Source: JBBROS01 sp965260995
GTDB taxonomy: Bacteria; Pseudomonadota; Alphaproteobacteria; Acetobacterales; Acetobacteraceae
NCBI GenBank assembly: GCA_965260995.1
Contig: CBDHCD010000001.1
Location: 62,001-126,000, forward strand
Length of the DNA: 64,000 nucleotides
Direction: 5' to 3'
Shown here: in pieces, positions 63,998 to 64,000 of the stretch
How the letters are laid out: each line of letters opens with the position of its first letter
Position numbering within the stretch: the first letter of the stretch is position 1
The notes under the pieces: generated by a model
Database searches by the model: none
What the model saw: the letters and a program-made list of their open reading frames with translations, nothing else
What the model was told of the DNA's origin: nothing
Made by a program: the position numbers and the translations under genes

Positions 63998-64000
63998 AGA

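Overview
The window is very G+C-rich, densely packed DNA with strong third-position GC bias. The gene order gyrA, coaD, cyclophilin, cyclophilin, the Ala at the GyrA position equivalent to E. coli Ser83, the OprB-type porin, the opine-oxidase-like pair and the exosortase A (XrtA) locus together suggest an alphaproteobacterium, probably a Rhodospirillales/Acetobacteraceae-type organism. The taxon is inferred; no rRNA is present. One perfect parS centromere site (46146-46161) suggests a ParB-loaded, origin-proximal part of a chromosome or chromid.

Layout. (1) 1-6667: end of a transporter; a minus-strand pair (PLP trans-sulfuration-type lyase, MSOX-like FAD amine oxidase) with a LysR regulator, divergent from a GbcA/Stc2-like Rieske N-demethylase, and an OprB porin. 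This looks like a quaternary-amine (betaine-like) catabolic group. (2) 6865-17372: a lipoprotein, then a plus-strand operon of a family-5 ABC importer (binding protein, two permeases, a fused double ATPase), an HcnB/HcnC (opine oxidase)-like flavoenzyme pair and a CuyA/D-cysteine desulfhydrase-like PLP enzyme: a predicted uptake-and-degradation pathway for an N-substituted amino acid. (3) 17384-22929: small cold-shock operon, tRNA-Lys, two cyclophilins separated by a REP-like element, coaD, gyrA. (4) 22930-28172: decayed IS630 transposase, copper cluster (PCuAC chaperone, broken copC-like gene, DUF2946-type protein), MpaB-family oxygenase, isoaspartyl peptidase. (5) 28173-39888: a ten-gene, almost gapless glycan operon (ABC exporter-like protein, three glycosyltransferases, two tandem amidohydrolases of which the first has lost metal ligands, polysaccharide deacetylase, WecB, WecC, GT-C-like membrane protein). 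(6) 40173-46114: assorted single genes (SYLF protein, serine hydrolase, SDR, a nitronate-monooxygenase-like protein without its catalytic His, a 57-aa membrane peptide, two uncharacterised proteins). (7) 46146-50434: parS, alkaline phosphatase, a DUF3299-like protein with a LolD/FtsX-type ABC system. (8) 50498-64000: the XrtA locus: exosortase A, TIGR03087-type glycosyltransferase, FemAB, deacetylase, AAA ATPase, outer membrane protein and tyrosine autokinase on the minus strand; sugar transferase, PrsK, PrsR and the first codons of a further gene on the plus strand.

How it fits together. Both glycan regions probably serve one surface polysaccharide programme: the operon at 28-40 kb encodes enzymes for UDP-ManNAc and UDP-ManNAcA and two GT4 enzymes that resemble XrtA-associated ones, while the 50-64 kb locus supplies the priming transferase, chain-control kinase, export-side protein, exosortase and the PrsK/PrsR two-component system. 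No PEP-CTERM substrate, chain-length determinant or Wza-like exporter is in the window. A second theme is short in-register tandem repeats (12-23 bp units), both in intergenic control regions and, often as 15-bp units, in linkers of coding genes.
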